Source: JBCCXZ01 sp965228005
GTDB lineage: Bacteria > Planctomycetota > Planctomycetia > Pirellulales > Lacipirellulaceae
Direction of reading: 5' to 3'
Length of the DNA: 64,000 nucleotides
NCBI GenBank assembly: GCA_965228005.1
Contig: CBDDGV010000003.1
Location: forward strand, 496,001 to 560,000
Shown: piece after piece, positions 1 through 7,236 of the stretch
Numbering within the stretch: position 1 is the first letter of the stretch
How the letters are laid out: the number at the start of each line of letters is the position of its first letter
Made by a program: the position numbers and the translations under genes
The notes under the pieces: model-generated
Databases searched by the model: none
Told to the model about the DNA's origin: nothing
Seen by the model: the letters and a program-made list of their open reading frames with translations, nothing else

Positions 1-1454
1 GCGTCCCGTGTTTGAAGGAACTGAAGGAGTGGAGCACCGAGGCCGAGCGGCTGCGTGCGGCGGGTATCGAGGTGCTGGCCCTGTCGGTGGATAAGCCCGA
101 GGAGCGGGAGAAGGCCCGGGCCTGGTTGGAGGGTTCGGCGGAGTGGCCGTTTGGTTCCGGCGTTGCAGGGGACGAGTTGGTAACGGACCTGAACCTGGTG
201 CTGCGGGGGCTGCTGGACAACAAGCGACCGATGCCGGTGCCGACCTCGCTGCTGATCGACGGCCGGGGCCGGCTGGCGGCGGTCTACAAGGGGGCGACCG
301 ACTTGGAGACGCTGCTCTCCGACGCGGGGATGCTGCCCGCCGACGACGAGGAGGTGTTCCTGGCGGCGCAGCCGTTCCCCGGGTTCTGGATCGAGCGGCC
401 GACCGCCGGGCCGCTGAGCGAGCTCTCGATCACCAACGAGTTGATCAACGCGGGCCGCGCCGAGCTGGGTTCGTCCTACCTCGGCGGCTTGGTGTCCAGG
501 TTCCAGATCGAGGAGCTGCCGGAGGATTCCGATGCTCGGATCAAGCTGGCGGGCTCGCAGCTCAACCTCGGGGTGAGGCTGGCAGACGCGGGGCAGAGCG
601 AGCAGGCGATCGCGGCTCTGGAGCAGGCGTTGGTGCTGCGGCCGGGTTACTCGAAGGCGCACTTCAATCTGGGCGTGGCGCTGGAATCCAGCGGCCGGAT
701 GGAGGAGGCGGCGGAGCATTACCGCGATGCGGTAGCGACGGCGCCCGATCATGCCGAGGCCTCTTTCAATCTGGGGTACGTGCTGGGCGAGTTGGGGGAC
801 GCGGACGGCGCACTCGCGGCGTACGAGGCGGCGGTGCGGGTGGCGCCCGATCTGTTCGATGCGAGGTACAACCTCGGCGGCGTGCTGCTGAAGCAGGGCC
901 GGGCCGCCGAGGCGGTAGAGCACCTGGAGGCCGCGGCGGGGTTGCGGCCGGAGTCGGCGGACGCGGCGTACAACTTGGGCAACGCGTATCTGGTAGCGGG
1001 TGATGCTGGTAGAGCTTCGGATGCGTATCGGTCGGCGGTCGGGCTCGATCCCGGCCGGCCGGTGTGGCGGTACAACCTCGGCTTGGCTTTAGCGAAGACC
1101 GGCGATGCGGCCGCGGCGTGCGAGCAGTTCCGCGAGGCGGTGCGGCTCGACGCGGAGTACGTGGCGGCGCTGAACGGGTTGGCCCGGACGCTGGCTTCGT
1201 TGCCGGAGCCGAGCGCGGAGCAGGCGGCGGAGGCGTTGGCGGCGGCGGGTTCGGCGGTGCGGCTGACGGGCGGGTCGAACCTGGGGGTGGTCGACACGCT
1301 GGCGATGTGCCAGGCGGCGGCGGGGGACTTCGAGGCGGCGGCGGCGACGATGGAGGCCGCGGTGGCGGCGGCCGAGGGCCGGGCGCCGGCGGCGACGGTC
1401 GAGCAGCTCCGGTTGCGGCTGGAGGCGTACCGTGCGGGGCGGCGGTCACTCTGA
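1..1454 (+). CDS. Redoxin-fold + TPR repeat protein, 5' truncated by window edge
   Basis: The frame is open from the left edge, so the start lies upstream. The first codons read V-P-C-L-K-E-L, and bases 1-2 (gc) would complete a Cys if preceded by t. That would give a C-V-P-C redox motif of the thioredoxin/TlpA/redoxin fold. About 120 residues of redoxin-like sequence follow (LALSVDKPEE, then a PVPTSLLIDGRGRL strand typical of the fold's cis-Pro region). A linker and about seven tetratricopeptide repeats (signature NLG..L...G....A) run to the stop at 1452-1454. In planctomycetes such redoxin-TPR tails often end larger FG-GAP/ASPIC-UnbV proteins, so the missing N-terminus may hold those domains (inference). 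Redox partner and substrate are unknown. Confidence 0.85.
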   Translation, partial: VPCLKELKEWSTEAERLRAAGIEVLALSVDKPEEREKARAWLEGSAEWPFGSGVAGDELVTDLNLVLRGLLDNKRPMPVPTSLLIDGRGRLAAVYKGATDLETLLSDAGMLPADDEEVFLAAQPFPGFWIERPTAGPLSELSITNELINAGRAELGSSYLGGLVSRFQIEELPEDSDARIKLAGSQLNLGVRLADAGQSEQAIAALEQALVLRPGYSKAHFNLGVALESSGRMEEAAEHYRDAVATAPDHAEASFNLGYVLGELGDADGALAAYEAAVRVAPDLFDARYNLGGVLLKQGRAAEAVEHLEAAAGLRPESADAAYNLGNAYLVAGDAGRASDAYRSAVGLDPGRPVWRYNLGLALAKTGDAAAACEQFREAVRLDAEYVAALNGLARTLASLPEPSAEQAAEALAAAGSAVRLTGGSNLGVVDTLAMCQAAAGDFEAAAATMEAAVAAAEGRAPAATVEQLRLRLEAYRAGRRSL

Positions 1455-1787
1455 CGACGGTCGCGGTTGTTTTGTCTTTTGGCTCGAAATCGCGAACACG
1501 CGGCGATACGCCAAAAGTCTCTGACGAGCGGTGAGGGGCCGGTGGTTTGGGGTCGGGTTTTCCAGGGTGGAGTGGTTGTTGGGCCTAATGCAATCATGGC
1601 CTGTTCTGGCCAAAGCGGGCTGAGTTTCTTGGGGCTCTTCTGGGGTGGTGCTTGGTGGCGTCGTTACTGGGTGGGCTGTTCCCCTCGCTTACGCTCGGGG
1701 CTCTTTTCGGTTTGCAGTATATGTTCTTATGTATACATAGTTGCGCGGCCATTTTCAATTGGAATCAGGTGGGATTCTAGTGCTGCG
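1455..1787. other. Intergenic region between convergent genes
   Basis: No convincing gene is visible in these 333 bases. The only structure is an imperfect hairpin near 1681-1700 (cccctcgc..gctcgggg) followed by ctcttttc. It could be a weak terminator for the upstream TPR gene or a decayed dispersed repeat. The rest is lower in GC than the flanking genes. Confidence 0.4.
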
Positions 1788-2123
1788 TTACTGGTCCTCG
1801 CTGGGTGCGTTGTGGCGCTTCTGCAGGGCGCTGATCTGGTCGAGCACAGAGAGAAACTCTTCTCCGAAGGGGGTGAGGCGGTACTCGACGCGGGGCGGGA
1901 TCTCGGGGAACGACTCGCGGCCGAGGATGCCGAACTTCATGAGCTTGGTGAGCCGTTGGTTGAGGACCTTGGTGGTGAGGCCGTCGGCGGTGCGTTCGAG
2001 CTGGCCGGGGCGGTGGACGCCCCGTCGGACCTGCTCGAGGACGTGGAGCGTCCACTTGCACCCCAGGCAGCTCTCGAACATTTCTTGGACGCTGAAGCCC
2101 TCGAATCCGTCATTGCTTTCCAT
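1788..2123 (-). CDS. HxlR-family winged-helix regulator
   Basis: The 111-residue protein has the size and layout of HxlR/MarR-like winged helix regulators: an N-terminal helix with CKWTLHVLEQVRRG, the recognition helix region LTTKVLNQRLTKLMKFGIL, and the wing PPRVEYRLTPFGEEFLSVL. Cys19 and Cys22 (CLGC) lie just before the first HTH helix. HxlR members such as YodB/HypR use a Cys in this area to sense electrophiles or disulfide stress, so redox sensing is plausible. The gene is divergent from the CxxC mini-thioredoxin at 2241, and the 117-bp gap should hold its operator and both promoters. The effector is not identified. Confidence 0.85.
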   Translation of the reverse strand: MESNDGFEGFSVQEMFESCLGCKWTLHVLEQVRRGVHRPGQLERTADGLTTKVLNQRLTKLMKFGILGRESFPEIPPRVEYRLTPFGEEFLSVLDQISALQKRHNAPSEDQ

Positions 2124-2240
2124 TTGGTGCGTACCTGACTCGCGGGTGCGTGGTTGCTGAAGGGCCGGGCCCCTCTAGATTGCAGTCGGCCGTTTGGCCT
2201 GAGTGCCCGGTTTCGATGCGAACCAACGGAGACAAAGAAG

Positions 2241-2474
2241 ATGACGAAGGCAACGTTCTACCATGCGGGGTGCCCGGTGTGCGTGTCGGCGGAGAAAGGG
2301 CTGGCGGAGAGTCTCGACCCCGCGCGTTTCGACGTGGAGGTCGTACACCTGGGCGACGCGAAAAACCGAGTGGCTGAGGCGGAGTCGGCGGGCGTGGCCT
2401 CGGTGCCCGCGTTGGTGGTGGAGGGCGCGGTGTACCACATCAACCACGGCGCCGACCTCTCGGCTCTCAAGTGA
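2241..2474 (+). CDS. Small thioredoxin/glutaredoxin-like protein (CPVC)
   Basis: A 77-residue single-domain protein starting MTKATFYHAG with the redox motif C-P-V-C at Cys11-Cys14. VASVPALVVEG follows (the cis-Pro strand of the thioredoxin fold), then VYHINHGADLSAL. There is no signal peptide, so it should be cytosolic. ATG 2241 is chosen because it opens the thioredoxin fold directly; the purine-rich gacaaagaag just upstream is a weak ribosome site. It is divergent from an HxlR regulator and is followed by a strong terminator, so it is probably a single-gene unit controlled by that regulator. Likely role: thiol-disulfide exchange or a redox-stress effector. Confidence 0.8.
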   Translation: MTKATFYHAGCPVCVSAEKGLAESLDPARFDVEVVHLGDAKNRVAEAESAGVASVPALVVEGAVYHINHGADLSALK

Positions 2475-2495
2475 GTTCCAAGTAATGCGGAGGGT

Positions 2496-2534
2496 GCGTC
2501 GGCCCGGCCGCGGGCCGACGCGCTTTCTTTTCTT
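2496..2534 (+). terminator. Rho-independent terminator after the mini-thioredoxin gene
   Basis: A perfect 11-bp stem (gcgtcggcccg at 2496-2506, cgggccgacgc at 2511-2521) with a gccg loop is followed by the T-rich run ctttcttttctt. It lies 22 bases after the stop at 2474. Confidence 0.9.
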
Positions 2535-2792
2535 GAATGCGGCTCAGTTTGCGGGCGCGGCGGGCTTCTCGGAATCTTAACAGCAGCATCCGCAAAAGCT
2601 TAGCGTTTTCTTCACATAGGCCGCCTATTCTCCCGGCTTCTTGGCCAGCGCTGTGCAGTCGCCGCATGGGTGCGACTGGAAGAAATAGCCTCCTTTTTGA
2701 GGCTCGACCGCCCGGTTTTCGCGGGGCAGTTATCACACCGATCGAAGCGGCTGGCCTGCCACCGAAGATATTGCTGCTAGGAGAACGTACTC
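2535..2792 (+). promoter_or_regulatory. Leader/promoter region of the lamin-tail PEP-CTERM gene
   Basis: There is no gene here. A small perfect hairpin (agcctc-cttttt-gaggct, about 2688-2705) sits about 90 bases upstream of the GTG start. A ribosome site aggaga (2779-2784) precedes GTG 2793 at good spacing. Confidence 0.4.
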
Positions 2793-3527
2793 GTGAAAAA
2801 GACTATTTGCGCAGTTGCTTTGATGCTGTGCGTGGCCGGTTCGGCCAACGCCCAGCTGGACCTCTCGTCTGCTGATCTGAAGCTGACCGAGATTTGGTCG
2901 GGCGGGCTGTCGGGCGCCGAAGCAACCTCCGACTGGTTTGAGGTCACCAACTTCGGCTCGGGCGCCGCGACTGGGCTGGACGGGAACGTGTTTTACGATG
3001 ACGACTCGGTGACGGCCGCACAGGACGACCCTCTCGTAGGGATCGACACGATCGCCCCGGGCGAGTCGGTTGTCGTTCTGGTCTCTTGGGAGGACGACTG
3101 GGCTACTGCCCAAGATGCGATTGACGCCTTCACAACTCAGTGGGGCGCTCCGAACGGCGATCTGACCGGCGTTCAGATCGGCTACATCGATGGCGGTTCC
3201 GGCTTGGGCAACGGCGACGTCGCCGTTCTCTTCGACGGTAACACCGCTATCTCAGACGTCATCGATGGGGCCGCCTACCCCGCTGGCGGCACGATTCCGT
3301 CCTATGTTGCCGAGCCGAACGGTGATTTCCTGAACTTCGCCGGTCTTATCGAAGCTCCCGTTCGTTTGGCCGCTGTTGGCGTCCTCGGCGCTTACGAGAG
3401 CAACGGCCCGGCCTCCGACGGCGTGACCGAGCCCGCCATTGCGTCGCCCGGCACCGTGGTGCCCGAGCCCGCGTCGCTGGCATTGATCGGCGTGGGGCTC
3501 GCGGCCTTCGCCCGTCGGCGTCGGTAG
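2793..3527 (+). CDS. Lamin-tail-like exported PEP-CTERM protein
   Basis: A 244-residue protein with a signal peptide (MKKTICAVALMLCVAGSANA, cleavage after ANA). Next comes a lamin-tail-like beta domain (LKLTEIWSGG, SDWFEVTNFG, APGESVVVLVSW). It ends in a PEP-CTERM tail: VPEPASLALIGVGLAAFA followed by RRRR. The tail marks it for exosortase-type sorting to the cell surface. It starts at GTG 2793 with a clear aggaga site upstream. No dockerin cassette is present. It is flanked by terminators and appears monocistronic. Function is unknown; lamin-tail domains in bacteria are often adhesive or accessory to surface enzymes. Confidence 0.85.
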   Translation: MKKTICAVALMLCVAGSANAQLDLSSADLKLTEIWSGGLSGAEATSDWFEVTNFGSGAATGLDGNVFYDDDSVTAAQDDPLVGIDTIAPGESVVVLVSWEDDWATAQDAIDAFTTQWGAPNGDLTGVQIGYIDGGSGLGNGDVAVLFDGNTAISDVIDGAAYPAGGTIPSYVAEPNGDFLNFAGLIEAPVRLAAVGVLGAYESNGPASDGVTEPAIASPGTVVPEPASLALIGVGLAAFARRRR

Positions 3528-3600
3528 TCGACTCCGCGATTATCGAAAGTCGCTTCTTGCCGAACGGCGTCTCTGCTTGAAGCCCGTTCGATCACCACAA

Positions 3601-3640
3601 CACCCCCGGCCGCCTCGTAGCGGTCGGGGGTGCTTTCTTT
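3601..3640 (+). terminator. Terminator of the lamin-tail PEP-CTERM gene
   Basis: A 13-bp stem (cacccccggccgc with gcggtcgggggtg, one G-U pair) and six-base loop is followed by ctttcttt, 73 bases after the stop. Confidence 0.88.
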
Positions 3641-3820
3641 GCGCTTGGCCCGGCGATCGCGGTTAGCGTTCGCTTGCCGGTGGGTCTTGAGTGCGGTCTT
3701 GCCTGGCGTCTGTCCGTGGCACTGTGTGAGAAAAGGAGTCGGGCTCAGCAGTCGCCAGCGATGCAGCTCGGATCGAAGCTGTGAGCTGTCATCGGCGTCG
3801 GAGAGGCCTCCTCCATCAAG

Positions 3821-3855
3821 AACCGAGCCCCTAGGGACGGCCTGGGGGCTCGGTT
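3821..3855 (-). terminator. Terminator of the minus-strand dockerin/PEP-CTERM gene
   Basis: A 15-bp inverted repeat (aaccgagcccctagg with cctgggggctcggtt, one mismatch) lies 35 bases beyond the stop of the gene ending at 3891. On the minus strand it is followed by cttgat, so the T-run is short. Confidence 0.7.
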
Positions 3856-3890
3856 ACTCAGTTGCATTCCGCTGCGAGTGACCCGCTTGA

Positions 3891-5270
3891 TTACCGCCGA
3901 CGGCGGAGCAGCAGGCCGGCGCCGGTGAGTAGTGCCAGGACCGCGGATGCGGGCTCCGGCACGGTTTGGACAGCGGATACCGGTGCGGCGCCGGTGAAGT
4001 TCCGCTGCCAACGCATGAGGTCGAAGAGGTCGACGATGCGGTTGTTGTCGGCGTCGCCGTGGGTGCGGGTGGCGGTGGGGCCGTCAGAGCCGCTGAAGAA
4101 GAAGCCGTCGTCGCCGATGCCGAAGCCGAGGTTTGCTTCCCAGACGGCAAGGTCGTCGCCGTCGACGTCGCCGTCGGGCACGCCGAAGTCTCCGTCGAGG
4201 ATGAAGAGGTTCGAGGAGCCGATCGTCGTGGTGAGAGCGGTACCGTAGGGGACGCCTTGGGTGGTCTCAACGAACTGGGCAAGAGCCCCCACGCCGTGCG
4301 GGTCGCCTGCTTGACGCCAGTCGGGGATGCCGCCGGTTCCTGGGACGCCGCTGGAGCCTGTGAGCGGGTCGTCGCTCAGGTTGGAGACGTGCCAGTCGTC
4401 TGGGGTCTGACCGGTAGAGTCGCCCCAGCGACCCAGGTATTCGATCTCAAATCCGACGGGCACGTAGACGGCTCCGGGCTCGATGTCCGGGACCATCTCG
4501 GGGCCGCCGAGGATGGGCGGCAAGGGCTGCCCCGGGTACTCGTTGCCGTAGTTGACCGCCCCGTAGTAGCGGGCGTTGCCGCCCTCGCCGGGCTCGGTCA
4601 TGGCGATCGAGTCGAGGATGGTCCAGTGGTCGTTCCAGTCGCCGACGTCGTTCGAAGCCGGGTCGAGGCCGTCGTTACCCTGGTCGAGGTCTTGGCCCAG
4701 GAAGGGGGCGTTGGCCCCGCTATCGTCTCGGATGAGCATCGCGGTCCAGCCGCCGTTCTCGAGTCGTCCGACGGTGTTGTCGTCCAGTGGGTCGGACTCG
4801 TCCTGTGCGCGGATGCTGCTGGTGGCGCCGTTGCCATAGCCAACGCCGGAGCCGGTGTTGATGAGGTCGGTGACGCCTGTCGGAGGGGCGGTGTACAGGG
4901 AGCCCTTCTGGCGGATGGTGAGGAAGCCGTTGCCGTTGCCGTCGTCGGTTCCCAGCGTGAAGGGTTCCTCGACGGCAGAAGTGAGGGGGTCGTCGCCGAA
5001 GCTGAAGATGTTCTCGATGAGCCCGGCCCCGCCGGTGTCGAAACGGTTGTCCTCGGCCTCGATGAAGATGAGGTAGTGGTTCGCCAGCGACATGCCAGGG
5101 GTGCCGCGAAGCTCGATGTACTCGTCGCGGTCGTCTTGGCCCGCTCCGCCCGGGTCGAGGAAAATCTCGTTGATGTAGATCTCTGCTTGGGCAATGTTCT
5201 TGGCTGCCGGGAAGAGCAGAGCAACTGCGGCTAGGGCGACCGTGGCTCGACGTACGCTGAGCGTTGTCAT
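3891..5270 (-). CDS. Exported lamin-tail-like protein with dockerin-like segment and PEP-CTERM tail
   Basis: Of the in-frame ATGs, the one at 5268-5270 is preferred. It gives a clean signal peptide (MTTLSVRRATVALAAVALLF..AQA) and a gaggaatcc ribosome site on the minus strand. The 459-residue product begins with a lamin-tail-like domain (EIYINEIFLDPGG, DEYIELRG). A long beta-rich central region of unknown fold follows. Near the C-terminus are two dockerin-like Ca-loop segments (DVDGDDLAVWEANLG and GDADNNRIVDLFDLMRWQRN). The tail is VPEPASAVLALLTGAGLLL with RRRR. It should be exported and exosortase-sorted, possibly held to a cohesin partner through the dockerin-like segment (inference). It is divergent from the DUF1559 gene at 5644. 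No enzymatic motif is recognised. Confidence 0.82.
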   Translation of the reverse strand: MTTLSVRRATVALAAVALLFPAAKNIAQAEIYINEIFLDPGGAGQDDRDEYIELRGTPGMSLANHYLIFIEAEDNRFDTGGAGLIENIFSFGDDPLTSAVEEPFTLGTDDGNGNGFLTIRQKGSLYTAPPTGVTDLINTGSGVGYGNGATSSIRAQDESDPLDDNTVGRLENGGWTAMLIRDDSGANAPFLGQDLDQGNDGLDPASNDVGDWNDHWTILDSIAMTEPGEGGNARYYGAVNYGNEYPGQPLPPILGGPEMVPDIEPGAVYVPVGFEIEYLGRWGDSTGQTPDDWHVSNLSDDPLTGSSGVPGTGGIPDWRQAGDPHGVGALAQFVETTQGVPYGTALTTTIGSSNLFILDGDFGVPDGDVDGDDLAVWEANLGFGIGDDGFFFSGSDGPTATRTHGDADNNRIVDLFDLMRWQRNFTGAAPVSAVQTVPEPASAVLALLTGAGLLLRRRR

Positions 5271-5643
5271 CGTGGTGGATTCCTCAGAAGGGTGGCGACT
5301 GCGGTGAATCGTTCTCAAGGCTCCTGGCGGTTGCCGAGCGCTTGAGGGGCTCGCTGACTCATTGGGGCGGTCCGACGCGTGTCCGGCGGATGCCGTCAAT
5401 CTGGGTAGACCGCGTGAAAGCAACCCGCCGCAAAGAGGAGGGGGCCTGTGCGCGATTAGTCGCAAGCAACTCTGTCGGATCGCCGCAGGCATTGTCTAAA
5501 GCGCCTGACCATCTGGAAACGGGGTGAATATGAAATGTTGATGAAGATCGGATGCGGATCGTGTGAAGCGGTTGTCCACTCTGGTGGCTGGAGATTAAGT
5601 TGCTCGCTCTTGGCTGCGGCCACCCTTCTAGGAACCCGAATGC
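5271..5643. promoter_or_regulatory. Divergent promoter region between PEP-CTERM and DUF1559 genes
   Basis: These 373 bases separate two divergent starts and must carry both promoters. No strong palindrome or small gene was seen. An AT-richer patch around 5520-5560 (gaatatgaaatgttgatgaag) is the likeliest promoter zone for the plus-strand gene. Confidence 0.45.
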
Positions 5644-6729
5644 ATGCGAGCGCATTTCATTAGCCGGCGTCATCGACCATGTGCCTTCACGCTTGTGGAA
5701 CTCTTGGTAGTGATCGCCATCATCGGCATCTTGGTGGCCTTGCTGCTGCCGGCCATCCAGTCGGCGCGGGAGTCCGCTCGGCGGATTTCTTGTGCGAACA
5801 ACCTGAAGCAGATCGGGCTGGCGTTGTTGGCCTACGAGTCTGCCTACCGTGAGTTCCCACGCGGGCTCTACTCGGGGCCGGTGAAGAAGTCTTTCTCGGA
5901 CGAGGACGGGCTCGGCTGGGGGAGCCGGATCCTTCCGAACCTGGATCAGCAGGCTTCTTACGATGTGCTTGTGAACAACAGCGTGGCCGGCTTCGAAGGC
6001 AATCCGTGGAAGATCCCGGACAGCAGCGACCCGTTCGCTACGGGGTTCTTCTTCAGCGCTTGGACCTCTGGTTTCACGCCGCCGTTGGTGCCGGGAACGG
6101 ATACGGTGATTTCGACGTTCTTGTGCCCCTCTACGGGGCTGCCCGAGCGTGTGGACGGTGCCTACATCGGCGTGAGCGGAGGGCCCTACGAGAAGGAAGG
6201 GATGGGGACATCGCACTACAAAGCTTCCCGGGGGCCGTGCGACCGGGGCATGTTCTTGAGGACCGCCGAGTCGCTGGGTACCTTCAGTTGCTTCTTCATC
6301 GATATCAACGGCGACGGCACGCTCGACCCGGTGCAGAAGGACCCGATCGAGAAGATCCGCGTGAAGGATGTTTCCGATGGGTTGAGCAACACCATTGCCA
6401 TCGGTGAGGCGTCTTACTTCACGACGCTCGACAATTACCCGATCTGGGCCGGCGCGGTGGGCGAGGACGGCAGTACGCTGTTCAAGACCGAGAAGCCGAT
6501 CAACTGCAACATCGGCGGGGTGACGGACTTCCCGCTGGACGAGTTCTACATCAGCCGGCTCCCTAGCGGCGGTTCGGCGGACGACTGTGCGTTCAGTTGG
6601 CACCAGGGAGGGGCGTTCTTCGCATTTGTAGACGGCTCGGTGCATTTCCTGACGGAAGACTTGTCGACAGAGATCTTCTGGCTGCTCGGGGATCGGATCG
6701 ACGGGCGGATCCTGGAACCGATCAACTGA
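5644..6729 (+). CDS. DUF1559 pseudopilin-like protein
   Basis: A 361-residue protein with a type IV prepilin N-terminus (AFTLVELLVVIAIIGILVAL: a basic leader, then Phe at +1 and Glu5). RRISCANNLKQIGLALLAYE follows, typical of DUF1559. The C-terminus has the H-X9-DG signature (SWHQGGAFFAFVDGSVHF), as in the prepilin-processing-associated H-X9-DG domain. It is expected to be processed by a prepilin peptidase and held in or assembled from the inner membrane. DUF1559 is greatly expanded in planctomycetes; a role in surface fibres or polysaccharide capture is a hypothesis. It lies 23 bases before a small lipoprotein gene, a pairing seen three times in this window. Confidence 0.9.
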   Translation: MRAHFISRRHRPCAFTLVELLVVIAIIGILVALLLPAIQSARESARRISCANNLKQIGLALLAYESAYREFPRGLYSGPVKKSFSDEDGLGWGSRILPNLDQQASYDVLVNNSVAGFEGNPWKIPDSSDPFATGFFFSAWTSGFTPPLVPGTDTVISTFLCPSTGLPERVDGAYIGVSGGPYEKEGMGTSHYKASRGPCDRGMFLRTAESLGTFSCFFIDINGDGTLDPVQKDPIEKIRVKDVSDGLSNTIAIGEASYFTTLDNYPIWAGAVGEDGSTLFKTEKPINCNIGGVTDFPLDEFYISRLPSGGSADDCAFSWHQGGAFFAFVDGSVHFLTEDLSTEIFWLLGDRIDGRILEPIN

Positions 6730-6752
6730 TTCGCTGCTGCGGGGTTTGAGGT

Positions 6753-7220
6753 ATGTTGCGAGTATTCTGCCGGGGTTGCGGTCTGTTGGCGCTCGCGGGC
6801 GTGATGCTCGCGGGTTGCGACTCGCCTCCTTACGATCTAGCGCCGGCGGCCGGGCGGGTGACCCTCGACGGGAAGCCCTTGACTGGGGCGAAAGTGATGT
6901 TCGCCCCAACCGCGGGGGGCGACAGTTACAAGGTTGGTAAGCCCGCGTTTGGGATGCTCGACGAGCAGGGCGCATTCGAGTTGAGTACTTATCGGCCGGG
7001 CGACGGGGCTGTCGTCGGCGACCATTGGGTCACCCTTTACAAGATGGAGGACGCGGCTCTGGTGCGTCAGCCTGGCAAGCCCAAGGTCGCGAAGAAGAAG
7101 TCGTCCTGGGGCGAGCTCTCGCTGCCTCAGCGGATGTCGATCTCTGCGGATAATGCGAACGACTTCGTCATCGAGCTGACGACCGAGATGCTGCGGAAGT
7201 ACGCCCGGCGGAGCGATTGA
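6753..7220 (+). CDS. Small lipoprotein with carboxypeptidase-regulatory-like fold
   Basis: A 155-residue protein with a lipoprotein signal (LLALAGVMLAGC, lipobox LAGC). The beta-sandwich region begins GRVTLDGKPLTGAKVMFAP and ends in GDGAVVGDHWVTLYK, the pattern of planctomycete carboxypeptidase-regulatory-like lipoproteins. A Lys-rich insert (KPKVAKKKS) precedes the C-terminus. It is co-directional with the DUF1559 gene 23 bases upstream and probably cotranscribed. It may be an assembly or anchoring partner of the pseudopilin (inference from repeated pairing). It converges on the GH30 gene, leaving only 16 bases between stops. Confidence 0.85.
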   Translation: MLRVFCRGCGLLALAGVMLAGCDSPPYDLAPAAGRVTLDGKPLTGAKVMFAPTAGGDSYKVGKPAFGMLDEQGAFELSTYRPGDGAVVGDHWVTLYKMEDAALVRQPGKPKVAKKKSSWGELSLPQRMSISADNANDFVIELTTEMLRKYARRSD

Positions 7221-7236
7221 TCCTGCGGGCCTGGGC

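Larger units (their letters stand above)
3528..3890. other. Intergenic region between convergent PEP-CTERM genes, holding two terminators
   Basis: Apart from the two hairpins listed separately (3601-3640 and 3821-3855), I see no gene or repeat in these 363 bases. Confidence 0.6.

Noticed and set aside
1681..1700. A possible terminator or dispersed repeat (cccctcgcttacgctcgggg)
   Set aside because: The stem is imperfect and no second copy was seen in this window; mentioned only in the intergenic entry.
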